Assembly: GCF_031177825.1 (NCBI RefSeq)
Contig: NZ_JAPSKE010000019.1
Coordinates: 1-64,000 of the forward strand
Reading direction: 5' to 3'
DNA from: Paenibacillus sp.
GTDB taxonomy: Bacteria; Bacillota; Bacilli; Paenibacillales; YIM-B00363
Length of the DNA: 64,000 nucleotides
In this document: positions 15,949 to 24,838 of the stretch, piece by piece
How positions within the stretch are numbered: the stretch's first letter is position 1
Layout of the letters: the number at the start of each line of letters is the position of its first letter
The notes under the pieces: model-generated
Databases searched by the model: none
What the model saw: the letters and a program-made list of their open reading frames with translations, nothing else
What the model was told of the DNA's origin: nothing
Position numbers and translations under genes: made by a program

Positions 15949-15961
15949 GAGTGGTTATAGG

Positions 15962-16930
15962 ATGACGGAACGGATTCAGGGAGAACGAGTGTTTATAACC
16001 GGCGGCGCGGGGTTTATCGGGTCGACGCTGATCGGCCGGTTAATCGAACGGAACAAGGTCGTCGTATACGATAATTTCTCGCGGGACGCGATTCGGGGAA
16101 AGCCGTACGCGAACCATCCGAACCTCACCGTCGTGCAGGGCGACATTCTCGACGCGGATTTGCTCGCTAGATCGATGCAGGAGCAGGATTCGACGTACGT
16201 GATTCATGCGGCGGCGATCGCGGGGATCGCCTCGGTTCTTAAGAGTCCGGTGACGACGATGAAGGTGAATATGGTCGGCTCGTGCCATGTGCTCGAGGCC
16301 GCCGCCGCGCTTCGGAACTGCAAGCGGGTCGTGTGCTTCAGCACGAGCGAGGTGTTCGGTCAGGTGGCGTTCCGGTCGGACGAGACGAGTCCGGCGGTCA
16401 TGGGAGCGGTAGGGGAAGCGAGATGGACGTACGCCGTCAGCAAATTATCCGTCGAGCATCTGGCTTATGCTTTCTACAAAGAAACGGGTCTCCCGACGGT
16501 GACCGTCCGTCCCTTCAACGTATACGGCCCCGGGCAGGTAGGGGAAGGGGCGATCCGCGCCTTCGTCCTGCGCGCGCTGCAAGACCGGACGCTGCAGATT
16601 CATGGCGACGGGACGCAGATCCGGGCATGGTGTTATATCGACGACATGGTGGACGGCATTCTGTGCGCGATGACTCAGGAAGCGGCGGTCGGCCAATCGT
16701 TCAATATCGGCAACCAACGGACGGTCATGACGATCTACGGGCTGGCGAACACGATCATCCGAGTGCTGCAGTCCAACTCGAAGATCGAATTCGTCGAAGC
16801 GGACTCGGCGGATATCGAGCTGAGAATTCCCAATGTGGATAAGGCGAGGACCCTCCTTGGGTTCGAGGCGAAGGTCGGCCTGGAGGAAGGCATTCTAAGA
16901 ACCGCCGAATTTTTTCGCGGGAACGCGTAA
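15962..16930 (+). CDS. NAD-dependent nucleotide-sugar epimerase/dehydratase (SDR extended family)
   Basis: A 322-residue extended SDR. VFITGGAGFIGSTLIGRL is the NAD site, CFSTSEVFGQ the active-site Ser/Thr strand and YAVSKLSVEHL the YxxxK pair; VRPFNVYGPGQ is the usual substrate-loop motif. ATG start with AGGAG upstream; the longer frame into the previous gene has none. It is second in the operon. With the epimerase at 13825 it implies two separate sugar-nucleotide conversions. Exact reaction not determinable. Confidence 0.8.
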   Translation: MTERIQGERVFITGGAGFIGSTLIGRLIERNKVVVYDNFSRDAIRGKPYANHPNLTVVQGDILDADLLARSMQEQDSTYVIHAAAIAGIASVLKSPVTTMKVNMVGSCHVLEAAAALRNCKRVVCFSTSEVFGQVAFRSDETSPAVMGAVGEARWTYAVSKLSVEHLAYAFYKETGLPTVTVRPFNVYGPGQVGEGAIRAFVLRALQDRTLQIHGDGTQIRAWCYIDDMVDGILCAMTQEAAVGQSFNIGNQRTVMTIYGLANTIIRVLQSNSKIEFVEADSADIELRIPNVDKARTLLGFEAKVGLEEGILRTAEFFRGNA

Positions 16931-16945
16931 GGGGGCTGGTTACGC

Positions 16946-17950
16946 ATGAAGGTGTTGCTTTCCCCTCACGGGATCGGCATCGGAACGTTGGCGCAGGCGC
17001 TTCGCGAGCAGGGCGCGGACGCGACGGCCTGCAGCTTCAGCAACGATATTTACGCTTACTTGTCGGATGTTTGTTTGAAGTTGAACGAACATCCTTACCG
17101 AGAGAGAGAAGCGATTCGGAGAGCGTTCTTCGACGAAGCGAAGAGGACATACGATATTTTCCACTTTCACTTCGGAGAGACGTTGTTTCAAGACAAGAGC
17201 GATCTAAAGATTCTTAAGGGTTTAGGGAAAAAGATGGTCGTCCACCACAACGGATCCGACGCGCGTCTGTTGTCCGTCGCCCGAAGCTTCGACAACCCTC
17301 ATGTCGTCGTGAAAGAGACTTGGCCGGAAGAACGGATCCATGCCAATCTGAAGCTTCTATCGACCTACATCGACCATGCGATCGTGAACGACCACGAATT
17401 AGTGCCATACGTGAAGTCTTACTACAAGCATGTTCATGTCGTTCCGTACGCGATCGATGCGCAGCGGATCGCGCCGGTCTATCCTTCCCCGGTCGCGGAG
17501 CCGTTGGTCGTTCACGCTCCGTCTCATCGGGAAATCAAGGGGACGGACTACGTGATCGCCGCGGTAGAGCGATTGAAGCGGGAAGGCGTTCGATTCCGAT
17601 TCAAGCTGCTGGAAAACATACCGCATCATCAAGTCATGGAATGGTACCGGCAATGCACGATCGCCGTCGACCAGCTTCGGATCGGTACGTACGCCAACTT
17701 AAGCATGGAAGTCATGGCCATGGGCAAACCCGTCATCTGTTATATTCGCGAAGATCTTCGCCGAACGTTCCCGCCCTCGCTGCCGATCGTCAGCGCGAAT
17801 CCGGATACGATCTACCAGGTTCTCAAGGACTTGCTGCAGCGGCCTTCCGATTGGAGAGCTTTGGGCATGCAGGGGCGGCGGTACGTCGAGGACACGCACA
17901 ACTATCGGAAGGTCGCGGAGATGCTGCTTCGCATTTACCGACAGCTGTAG
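16946..17950 (+). CDS. Glycosyltransferase, GT4-like (paralog 3 of 5)
   Basis: A 334-residue paralog: MKVLLSPHGIGIGTLAQALR, YDIFHFHFGETLFQDKSDL, HHNGSDARLLSVARSFDNP, LVVHAPSHREIKGTDYVI and SMEVMAMGKPVICYI (Glu-Val rather than Glu-Ala at the donor site). ATG after GGGGG with ten bases between. Third gene of the plus-strand operon, 15 bases after the epimerase. It is closest in wording to paralog 4, its neighbour, consistent with local tandem duplication. Confidence 0.8.
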   Translation: MKVLLSPHGIGIGTLAQALREQGADATACSFSNDIYAYLSDVCLKLNEHPYREREAIRRAFFDEAKRTYDIFHFHFGETLFQDKSDLKILKGLGKKMVVHHNGSDARLLSVARSFDNPHVVVKETWPEERIHANLKLLSTYIDHAIVNDHELVPYVKSYYKHVHVVPYAIDAQRIAPVYPSPVAEPLVVHAPSHREIKGTDYVIAAVERLKREGVRFRFKLLENIPHHQVMEWYRQCTIAVDQLRIGTYANLSMEVMAMGKPVICYIREDLRRTFPPSLPIVSANPDTIYQVLKDLLQRPSDWRALGMQGRRYVEDTHNYRKVAEMLLRIYRQL

Positions 17951-17995
17951 CGGCCGGAACGATGAAATCGAATGAAAGGAGGGACGGCCGAACCT

Positions 17996-19090
17996 ATGAA
18001 TTTGATCACTAGGCAAGCGATTCTCAGAAATTACGTACGGATGCAGCCGATCGAACGGCCGTCGCAGCCGTCGAACGCCGTCAAGGACAAAGTGTTGATC
18101 TCTCCCCACGGCATCGGGATCGGTACGTTGGCGCGCGCGCTGCGGGCGGGCGGCGTTCACGCGGCCGCCTGCAGTTTATACCAAGATCAGTACTCGTACC
18201 TTTCCGATATTTGTTTGAATTTGAATCAGCATCCCATGGTTCTAAGGATGGCGATTCGGGACGCCTTCTTGGAAGAGGCGCTGGAGACATACGACATCTT
18301 CCATTTCCGGTTCGGCGCTACCTTCACCGGAGACAAAAGAGATTTGAAGGCGATGGCGGCGCGCGGGAAGAAGCTGGTCGTTCACCATTGCGGCGACGAA
18401 GCGAGAATTCTTTCGGTGGCCCGAAGCTTTAACAATCCCTACGTCCAGAGCCGGGAGGCTTGGCCGGAAGAGCGAATCCGTGCGAACATGAAGCTGCTGA
18501 CGGCTTGCGTCGACCACGTCATTATTAACGATCACGAATTGCTGCCGCATGTGGAGCCCTATTACAAACGCGTTCACATCGTTCCTTATGCCATCGACGC
18601 GAAGCAGTTCAAGCCCGAGTATCCGTCCCCGAACGCGATGCCGCTCGTCGTTCATGCGCCGTCGCACCGAAGAGTGAAGGGGACGGAATTCGTATTGAAC
18701 GCCGTGGAGCGACTGCAGAAGGAAGGGCATAAATTCCAGTTTCAATTGGTGGAAAAGATGCCGCACGAACAGGCGAAGCAGCTGTACCAGAAGGCGACGA
18801 TCGTCATCGACCAGTTGACGGTCGGGACGTACGCGAATTTAAGCATGGAGGCGATGGCGATGGGGAAGCCCGTGATTTGTCATATCCGGGAAGACCTTCG
18901 CGACTCGTTCCCGCCCGGGCTTCCGATCGTCGGCGCGAATCCCGACACGATCTACGAAGTATTGCGGGACTTATTGCGTCAGCCGAACGAGTGGGGACGT
19001 CTGGGGGCGGCGGGGCGTCGCTACGTCGAACAGAACCATAACTACGAGAAGGTCGCTCGCATGCTGATCGATGTCTATAAACAGTTGTAG
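17996..19090 (+). CDS. Glycosyltransferase, GT4-like (paralog 4 of 5)
   Basis: A 364-residue paralog with an extra N-terminal segment of about 25 residues (MNLITRQAILRNYVRMQPIE) before VLISPHGIGIGTLARALRA. The other blocks are YDIFHFRFGATFTGDKRDL, HHCGDEARILSVARSFNNP, LVVHAPSHRRVKGTEFVL and SMEAMAMGKPVICHI. HHCGDEA replaces the HH[RN]GS[DE]A loop of its relatives, which could change acceptor choice. I choose the ATG at 17996 after GGAGGG; an upstream ATG in frame has no ribosome site. Confidence 0.78.
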   Translation: MNLITRQAILRNYVRMQPIERPSQPSNAVKDKVLISPHGIGIGTLARALRAGGVHAAACSLYQDQYSYLSDICLNLNQHPMVLRMAIRDAFLEEALETYDIFHFRFGATFTGDKRDLKAMAARGKKLVVHHCGDEARILSVARSFNNPYVQSREAWPEERIRANMKLLTACVDHVIINDHELLPHVEPYYKRVHIVPYAIDAKQFKPEYPSPNAMPLVVHAPSHRRVKGTEFVLNAVERLQKEGHKFQFQLVEKMPHEQAKQLYQKATIVIDQLTVGTYANLSMEAMAMGKPVICHIREDLRDSFPPGLPIVGANPDTIYEVLRDLLRQPNEWGRLGAAGRRYVEQNHNYEKVARMLIDVYKQL

Positions 19091-19111
19091 CGATGCAGGG
19101 GTGAGTGCACG

Positions 19112-20116
19112 GTGAAAGTGCTGCATTTGCCTTACGGAGGACAGATGGTCACGCTCTGCGCCGCCTTGCGAGACATCGGCGTGGAGGCAACGGCCTGCCA
19201 CTTCGAGCGGTCGAATTTCCGATTCCAGGCGGATCTTTGCCTTCATCTGCAGGACGTTCCGCCCTCCGGAAGGGAGGCCGTCCGACGGGAATTTTTCCGC
19301 CGGGCGGCGGCGGAATTCGACGTGTTTCACTTCCACTGCGGCTTAACGTTCTTCCCGGATCACGGCGACCTGGAGCTGCTGAAGGCGCTGGGGAAGAAGG
19401 TGGTGATGCAGCACCGCGGGTCGGACGTTCGGCGGCTCTCGCTCGCTCGCGACTTCGGCAATCCTTACGTGGAGGTGAAGACGCGCGACGAGCGTCGGAT
19501 CGAAGCCGACTTGCGGAAGCTGTCCGCGCGGATCGACCATGCGATCGTGGCGGATTACGAGCTGCTGCCGTACGTGCAAGATTTCTATAAAGAGGTCCAT
19601 GTGATCCGCCAAGCGATTCGCTTGGAACGGTTCGAACCGCGCTATCCTTCGATCGACGTCGAAGCGCCGCTCGTCGTGCACGCGCCGTCCCACCCGATCG
19701 TCAAGGGAACCATGTACGTCAGCAACGCGATGTGGCGGCTGGAACGCGGAGGGGTTCCCGTTCGGTACCGGCTGCTGAGGAGAGCGCCGCACGAAGAGGC
19801 GATTCGCCTCTACGGAGAAGCGGATATCGTCGTCGACCAGCTGCGCATCGGCTCCTTCGGCATTCTCAGCTTGGAGGGCATGGCCTTGGGCAAACCCGTC
19901 GTCTGTTACATCCGCGACGGGCTGGCCGAGACGTATCCGGAGGGGCTGCCGATCGCGAACGCCGATCCGCGGACCGTCTACGACGTCTTGCGGGAGTTGA
20001 TCGCCAGTCCGAAGCGGCGGCTCGAGCTGGGTCGACAGGGACGGGCTTATATCGAGAAGCATCATGATTCGCTCCGGATCGCGCGGCAGCTTGAGGCGTT
20101 GTACCGGCGGCTGTGA
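19112..20116 (+). CDS. Glycosyltransferase, GT4-like (paralog 5 of 5, most divergent)
   Basis: A 334-residue paralog that has diverged most: the start MKVLHLPYGGQMVTLCAAL lacks the GIGIG glycine run, and FDVFHFHCGLTFFPDHGDL replaces the usual FHFHFGETF. It keeps QHRGSDVRRLSLARDFGNP, LVVHAPSHPIVKGTMYV and SLEGMALGKPVVCYI, with Glu-Gly at the donor site. GTG start with GGTGA upstream. Its stop codon is 33 bases before the preferred start of the next gene. Altered N-terminal loops suggest a different acceptor from the others. Confidence 0.78.
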   Translation: MKVLHLPYGGQMVTLCAALRDIGVEATACHFERSNFRFQADLCLHLQDVPPSGREAVRREFFRRAAAEFDVFHFHCGLTFFPDHGDLELLKALGKKVVMQHRGSDVRRLSLARDFGNPYVEVKTRDERRIEADLRKLSARIDHAIVADYELLPYVQDFYKEVHVIRQAIRLERFEPRYPSIDVEAPLVVHAPSHPIVKGTMYVSNAMWRLERGGVPVRYRLLRRAPHEEAIRLYGEADIVVDQLRIGSFGILSLEGMALGKPVVCYIRDGLAETYPEGLPIANADPRTVYDVLRELIASPKRRLELGRQGRAYIEKHHDSLRIARQLEALYRRL

Positions 20117-20148
20117 CGGCGGAGCGGAAGGAGAGGAGAGGAACCATC

Positions 20149-21060
20149 TTGAGAGTAGGGGTGATCGGAACGGGTTCTATGGGAAGAAACCATGCCCGAG
20201 TGTATGCCTCGTTAGCGGAGCGCTGCCGGTTCGTAGGCGTGTACGACAGGGACGAAGAGCGGGCCGCCGCCGTCGCGGCGCAATACGGAGGCGAGGCATT
20301 CCGCACGCTGCCGGAGCTGCTTGCGCAGGTCGACGCCGTATCGGTCGCCGTACCGACGCCGGCGCATTACCGGGTCGGCATGGCGTGCGTCCGTCGGAAC
20401 GTCCACGTCTTAATGGAGAAGCCGATAACGGAAACCGTGGGGCAGGCGAAGGCGTTGATCGAGCAGTCCCGCACGAACGGCGTCGTGCTCCAAACGGGAC
20501 ATATCGAATTGTTCAATCCGACGGTGCAAGCGTTGAAGAAGCTGCTGGCGGGCGAAGAGATCGTCGGCATGGAGCTCCAACGTCTGCGTCCGCTCGAGCC
20601 GCGCATGGCCCGCTCGGACGTCGTGAGCGACGCGATGATTCACGACATCTATATCGTGCATCATCTGCTGGGGACGCGGATTCGCCATCTGCACGCGGCG
20701 GGCCGCCGGCAGGATCGATATACCCAGCATGCGTCCGCGCTGCTCCGGCTGGAAGACGGCGCGGTCGTTCAGCTGACGGCCAGCTATCTCACCGACGAGA
20801 AGGTGCGGACGATTCGGGTCGTGACGAGGCGGTCGGTCATCGTCGCCGATCTGTTGACGCAGCGAATTCGGGTGTCGTCCTTGAGCGAACCCGGCGAATC
20901 CCGATGGATCGACGTACCGGACGGCGAGCCGCTGCGGCTGGAGCTGCTTCATTTCCTCGATGCGGTCGCCCGTCGTCGATCTCCGGACGTGACCGGGGAA
21001 GACGGGCTCGACGCGCTCGCCCTGGCCAACCGGATCATTCGCAAAGTGTCGGTTTCTTAA
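20149..21060 (+). CDS. Gfo/Idh/MocA oxidoreductase, UDP-sugar 3-dehydrogenase-like (WbpB/WlbA type)
   Basis: A 303-residue dehydrogenase starting at TTG: MRVGVIGTGSMGRNHARVY is the NAD-binding fold with the MGRNHARVY signature I associate with UDP-GlcNAc(A) 3-dehydrogenases. HVLMEKPIT carries the EKP motif, and SDAMIHDIYIVHHL the catalytic region. I prefer TTG at 20149 after GAGAGGAGAGGA over the in-frame GTG at 20113, which lacks a ribosome site. It lies directly before the 6-dehydrogenase. With the aminotransferase and acyltransferase at 9.9-11.7 kb it completes a plausible 3-acetamido sugar route. Confidence 0.8.
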   Translation: MRVGVIGTGSMGRNHARVYASLAERCRFVGVYDRDEERAAAVAAQYGGEAFRTLPELLAQVDAVSVAVPTPAHYRVGMACVRRNVHVLMEKPITETVGQAKALIEQSRTNGVVLQTGHIELFNPTVQALKKLLAGEEIVGMELQRLRPLEPRMARSDVVSDAMIHDIYIVHHLLGTRIRHLHAAGRRQDRYTQHASALLRLEDGAVVQLTASYLTDEKVRTIRVVTRRSVIVADLLTQRIRVSSLSEPGESRWIDVPDGEPLRLELLHFLDAVARRRSPDVTGEDGLDALALANRIIRKVSVS

Positions 21061-21086
21061 ACGGAAGAATAAAGGAGGAGATAACG

Positions 21087-22358
21087 ATGATGCGATTTCG
21101 CGCCGCGGGCGTGATCGGCCTTGGATATGTGGGGCTGCCGCTTTCGAAACTGTTGGTGGACCACGGCTTGCGCGTGACGGGCGTCGATCTGGATCCGGCG
21201 AAAATTCGAAACTTGCAGGACGGAATCAGCTATATTTCCGACTTGAGCGACGCCGAGGTGCAGTCGTTGATGACGGGGGGGCGCTTCGAGGCGGCGAGCG
21301 ATTACGGCGGATTGACGGCGGTCGAAGCGATCCTGATCTGCGTGCCGACGCCGATCCGCGAGGACGGGACGCCCGATCTGAAATACGTGGAGCTCGCCGG
21401 CCGGCACCTCGCGCAGCTGCCGCTCGCCGGCCAGCTGATCGTGTTGGAAAGCTCGACGTACCCCGGGACGACGGAGGAGGTGCTGCTTCCGATTCTCGAA
21501 AGCCAAGGGAAGCGGCTCGGGAAGGATTTCTATCTGGCGTACTCGCCGGAGCGGATCAATCCGGGAGATCGAAGCTTCGGCCTCAGCGAGATGCCGAAGA
21601 TCGTCAGCGGGGCGACCGAGGCTTGCCTGCGGCTGGCTAAAGCGCTATATTCGCCGGTGTACCGGAAGGTGATCCCCGTCTCTTCTCCGCGCGCGGCGGA
21701 GATGGCGAAGGTGCTGGAGAACAGCCAACGATTCGTCAATATTTCCTTCGTGAACGAGGTCGCGAAATGTTGCGAGAAGATGGGGATCGACGTTTGGGAA
21801 GTGCTCGAAGCGGTAAATAGCAAGCCCTACGGGAATTTGCCTTTCGCGCCGGGTCCGGGCGTCGGCGGCCATTGCATTCCGGTCGACCCTTTGTATTTGC
21901 AGTGGAAGGCGGACGAGATCGGGGTCGACCTGGCGTTCATTCGCGCGGCGAAGGCGGTGAACGATTCGATGCCCGGTTATATCGCGGATCGGGTCGAGCG
22001 CCTGCTCCCGGACGCCCGGCTCGAGGGGAAATCGTTGCTCTTGATCGGAGTCGCTTATAAGAAGGATGTGAACGATCTGCGGGAGTCCAGCCCCCTTCGC
22101 GTCATGGAGATTCTGGCCGAGCGCGGGGCGCGCGTGACGTATCACGATCCGCTGGTTCCTTCCGTTTCGGTCGGCGGACGGCGATACGACAGCGTCGAGC
22201 TCACGCCGGACGCGCTGCGATCCGCGGATTGCGCAGTACTGCTGATGGACCACTCGAACCTTCCGATCGCATCGATCGTGGCCCATGCGCGGCTCGTCTT
22301 CGACACGCGGCGCGCGACCGGCGCCCTCGGACCTGCGAGCCACGTGAAGTATTTATAA
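21087..22358 (+). CDS. UDP-sugar 6-dehydrogenase (UDP-GlcNAc/UDP-ManNAc dehydrogenase-like, WbpA type)
   Basis: A 423-residue nucleotide-sugar dehydrogenase with all three domains. VIGLGYVGLPLSKLL is the NAD site, VPTPIREDGTPDLKYVE the hinge, and GPGVGGHCIPVDPLYL holds the catalytic Cys; GVAYKKDVNDLRESSP is the C-terminal substrate-binding block. The TPI-EDGTPDLKY pattern favours the UDP-GlcNAc/ManNAc branch over UDP-glucose dehydrogenase. ATG start after AGGAGGAG. It oxidises C6 to the uronic acid, giving a negatively charged sugar. Last gene of the operon, followed by a terminator. Confidence 0.87.
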   Translation: MMRFRAAGVIGLGYVGLPLSKLLVDHGLRVTGVDLDPAKIRNLQDGISYISDLSDAEVQSLMTGGRFEAASDYGGLTAVEAILICVPTPIREDGTPDLKYVELAGRHLAQLPLAGQLIVLESSTYPGTTEEVLLPILESQGKRLGKDFYLAYSPERINPGDRSFGLSEMPKIVSGATEACLRLAKALYSPVYRKVIPVSSPRAAEMAKVLENSQRFVNISFVNEVAKCCEKMGIDVWEVLEAVNSKPYGNLPFAPGPGVGGHCIPVDPLYLQWKADEIGVDLAFIRAAKAVNDSMPGYIADRVERLLPDARLEGKSLLLIGVAYKKDVNDLRESSPLRVMEILAERGARVTYHDPLVPSVSVGGRRYDSVELTPDALRSADCAVLLMDHSNLPIASIVAHARLVFDTRRATGALGPASHVKYL

Positions 22359-22377
22359 ATAAATTCGAATGCTTCGC

Positions 22378-22417
22378 CGAGAACCCTGACAATCCGTTGT
22401 CAGGGTTCTCGTCTTAT
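22378..22417 (+). terminator. Rho-independent terminator
   Basis: CGAGAACCCTGACAA and TTGTCAGGGTTCTCG form a perfect 15-bp stem around TCCG, followed by TCTTAT. It closes the plus-strand glycan operon. Confidence 0.9.
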
Positions 22418-22459
22418 GATGAGGATGTAAAGAAAACAATCGATAAGGAGATATTCCCA

Positions 22460-23626
22460 ATGACGATGAATCCCCCTGCAGCCGATCCGACTAGCGCCGA
22501 AGTTCGACCGTTCCGCATCTCGATCCCGCAAGCCGCGTTGGACGATTTGAACGAGCGGCTGGATCGCACCCGGTGGCCCGATCCGGTAAGCGGCGCGAAT
22601 TGGAAGTACGGCGTCTCCCTGGAGCATGCGAAGGAGCTTGCAGCGCATTGGAGACGGTCGTATCGCTGGAGAGAACACGAAGCTCGCCTGAACGAGCTTC
22701 CGCAATTCGCGACGACGATCGACGGCGCGAACGTACACTTCTTTCATGTACGGTCGCCGGAGCCCGAAGCGATGCCTCTGCTCCTGACCCATGGGTGGCC
22801 TGCGACGAACTTGGAGTTTTTGAAGCTGATCGAACCGCTCACGAATCCGCGGGCGTACGGCGGCGACCCGGAGGATGCGTTCCACCTCGTCATTCCTTCC
22901 ATCCCCGGCTTCGGGTTCTCCGGTCCGACGCGGGAGGCGGGCTGGAACACGGAACGCGTCGCCAAGGCGTGGGATACGCTGATGAAGCGGCTCGGGTACG
23001 CGTCCTACGGCGCTCATGGCGGGGACGCCGGCTCCTTAGTGACGCGGGCGATGGGCGTACAGCGGCCCGAAGGCTTGCTCGGCATCCACGTCCTGCAGTT
23101 GTTCTCGTTCCCGTCCGGCGATCCCGCGGAGATGGCGGACTTGTCGGAAGACGATAAGAAGCGGCTGCAAGCGCTCGCGAATTTCACCGAGCGCGCCGGG
23201 TTTAGCGCGATTCAGCAAACCCGTCCGTTGACGCTCGCTTACGGCCTCTCGGACTCTCCGGCAGGTCAGCTCGCCTGGAACGCGGAGCTGTTCAACGGGT
23301 TCGGCGATACGGTCGATGCCGTCGACCGGGATGACTTCCTGACGAACGTAACGTTATATTGGTTAACGAACACGGCCGAATCGACGGCTCGCTGGTATTA
23401 CGAGGATGCGCACGGCTCGGGGGCGGCGAGCCGCGAGCCGAACCGGACGCCGACGGGAGTCGCCGTATTCCCGCACGACTTCCAGTCGATGCGCCGCTTC
23501 GCGCAACGCGACAACCCCGCCATCGTGCACTGGTCGGAGTTCGAGCGCGGCGGTCATTTCGCCGCCATGGACGCTCCGGACCTGCTCGCCCAGGATTTGC
23601 GGACGTTCTTCCGCCGGTTTCGATAA
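22460..23626 (+). CDS. Epoxide hydrolase (EHN N-terminal domain, alpha/beta hydrolase)
   Basis: A 388-residue epoxide hydrolase of the microsomal type. The N-terminal EHN region (PFRISIPQAALDDLNERL, TRWPDP) is diagnostic. The hydrolase core has LLTHGWPATNLEF (oxyanion HGWP), YGAHGGDAGSLVTRAMG with the nucleophilic Asp in GGDAG, and GGHFAAMDAP carrying the catalytic His. The start is the ATG nine bases after AAGGAG. It follows the glycan-locus terminator and forms a probable operon with the AlkZ-like gene 27 bases downstream. It opens epoxides to diols; the physiological substrate is unknown. Confidence 0.88.
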   Translation: MTMNPPAADPTSAEVRPFRISIPQAALDDLNERLDRTRWPDPVSGANWKYGVSLEHAKELAAHWRRSYRWREHEARLNELPQFATTIDGANVHFFHVRSPEPEAMPLLLTHGWPATNLEFLKLIEPLTNPRAYGGDPEDAFHLVIPSIPGFGFSGPTREAGWNTERVAKAWDTLMKRLGYASYGAHGGDAGSLVTRAMGVQRPEGLLGIHVLQLFSFPSGDPAEMADLSEDDKKRLQALANFTERAGFSAIQQTRPLTLAYGLSDSPAGQLAWNAELFNGFGDTVDAVDRDDFLTNVTLYWLTNTAESTARWYYEDAHGSGAASREPNRTPTGVAVFPHDFQSMRRFAQRDNPAIVHWSEFERGGHFAAMDAPDLLAQDLRTFFRRFR

Positions 23627-23653
23627 CGACTCTTCCGATCGGAGGCTTGAGAC

Positions 23654-24769
23654 ATGAACGAGATGTCCCCGCGGGCATTGAACAGAGCTGCGCTCGCAAG
23701 GCAGCTGCTGTTGCGGCGCGCCGAGATGACCGCCTTCGAGGCTGTAGAGCATCTCGCCGGCTTGCAGGCGCAGTCTCCGATTGCTCCTTATTTCGGATTG
23801 TGGTCCCGGCTGGAGCGCTTCCGACATGAGGAACTGTCTTCGCTGCTGCTGGAGCGCAAGGTCGTACGCATCGCCTTGATGCGCGCGACGCTTCATCTCG
23901 TGTCCGCGAGCGACGGGCTGGGCCTCCGAGCTCCGCTCCGACCGATCATGGAACAAAGCTTGAAGGGGGCCTTCGGGAAGCGGCTTGCCGGCGTCGATCT
24001 GGATGCGCTCGCCGCCGCGGGCCGATCGATGCTGGAAGCCGAACCGCTGACCTGGAGCGAGCTGGGGGCGCGCCTAGGCGCGCGATGGCCGGACCGCGAT
24101 CCGAACGCGCTCGCCGCCGCCGTCCGGAATCGGGTTCCGCTCGTCCAGCCGCCCCCGCGAGGCCTCTGGGGAGAGAGCGGGCTGGCGACGCATACGCCGG
24201 CCGAGGCTTGGCTGAGCGGCGTCGTACCGGCGGAGTTGACGCCGGAGTTGACGCCGGAGGGGATCATTCTGCGGTACCTGGCCGCCTTCGGCCCGGCGAC
24301 GGCGCAAGACGTCCAGGCATGGTCGGGGCTGACTCGCCTGAACGAGGTGTTGGAGCGACTTCGTCCCAAACTCGCGACGTTCCGGGACGGGGCGGGGCGC
24401 GAGCTGTTCGACCTTCCGGATGCGCCGCGTCCGGAGGATGAGGTCGATGCCCCGGTCCGCTACTTGGGAGAATTCGATAACATGCTGTTGTCCTACGCGG
24501 ACCGGAGCCGAATTGTCGGCGAATCGGCCCGCGGTCGGGTCATGACGAAGAACGGGATCGTCCGCGCCGCCGTTCTGGTCGACGGCTTCGTCGCCGGGAT
24601 TTGGCGCATCGAGCGGGAGCGTCGGAAGGCTAGACTGCTGGTCGAGCCGTTCCGCGAGCTGTCTGCGAAGGAACGAAACGCGTTGGCGGAAGAGGGAGAG
24701 CGGCTTTTGGCCTTCGCCGCCGCCGAGGCGGAGGGGCGGGAGGTCGACTTTGCGCAACTTCCGACTTGA
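23654..24769 (+). CDS. Winged-helix DNA-binding protein, AlkZ-like DNA glycosylase family
   Basis: A 371-residue member of the HTH_42/AlkZ-like family. It begins with ALNRAALARQLLLRR and the hallmark HLAGLQAQSPIAPYFGLWSRL, in which the QxQ-type motif is expected for AlkZ-family glycosylases. RVMTKNGIVRAAVLVDGFVAG, GIWRIERE is the C-terminal beta region. AlkZ removes alkyl or crosslinked bases; related proteins are of uncertain activity. GAGTTGACGCC is duplicated in tandem around 24236, giving ELTPELTPE. Next to an epoxide hydrolase, a role against alkylating damage is attractive but inferred. Confidence 0.75.
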   Translation: MNEMSPRALNRAALARQLLLRRAEMTAFEAVEHLAGLQAQSPIAPYFGLWSRLERFRHEELSSLLLERKVVRIALMRATLHLVSASDGLGLRAPLRPIMEQSLKGAFGKRLAGVDLDALAAAGRSMLEAEPLTWSELGARLGARWPDRDPNALAAAVRNRVPLVQPPPRGLWGESGLATHTPAEAWLSGVVPAELTPELTPEGIILRYLAAFGPATAQDVQAWSGLTRLNEVLERLRPKLATFRDGAGRELFDLPDAPRPEDEVDAPVRYLGEFDNMLLSYADRSRIVGESARGRVMTKNGIVRAAVLVDGFVAGIWRIERERRKARLLVEPFRELSAKERNALAEEGERLLAFAAAEAEGREVDFAQLPT

Positions 24770-24838
24770 GCAGGACTTCGAGGGCGCGGTATAGAACACG
24801 ATAGGAAAGTTTATTGCCGTAGGGAAGGGGCGCTTGAG

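Noticed and set aside
20064..21086. Long frame running into the UDP-sugar dehydrogenase from upstream
   Set aside because: The extra 341 codons cover the Gfo/Idh gene in another frame and have low-complexity Arg/Gly composition. The dehydrogenase starts at its own ATG with AGGAGGAG.
24233..24256. Tandem repeat GAGTTGACGCC in the AlkZ-like gene
   Set aside because: It is in frame, gives ELTPELTPE and occurs only twice, so it is a short coding duplication and not a repeat array.
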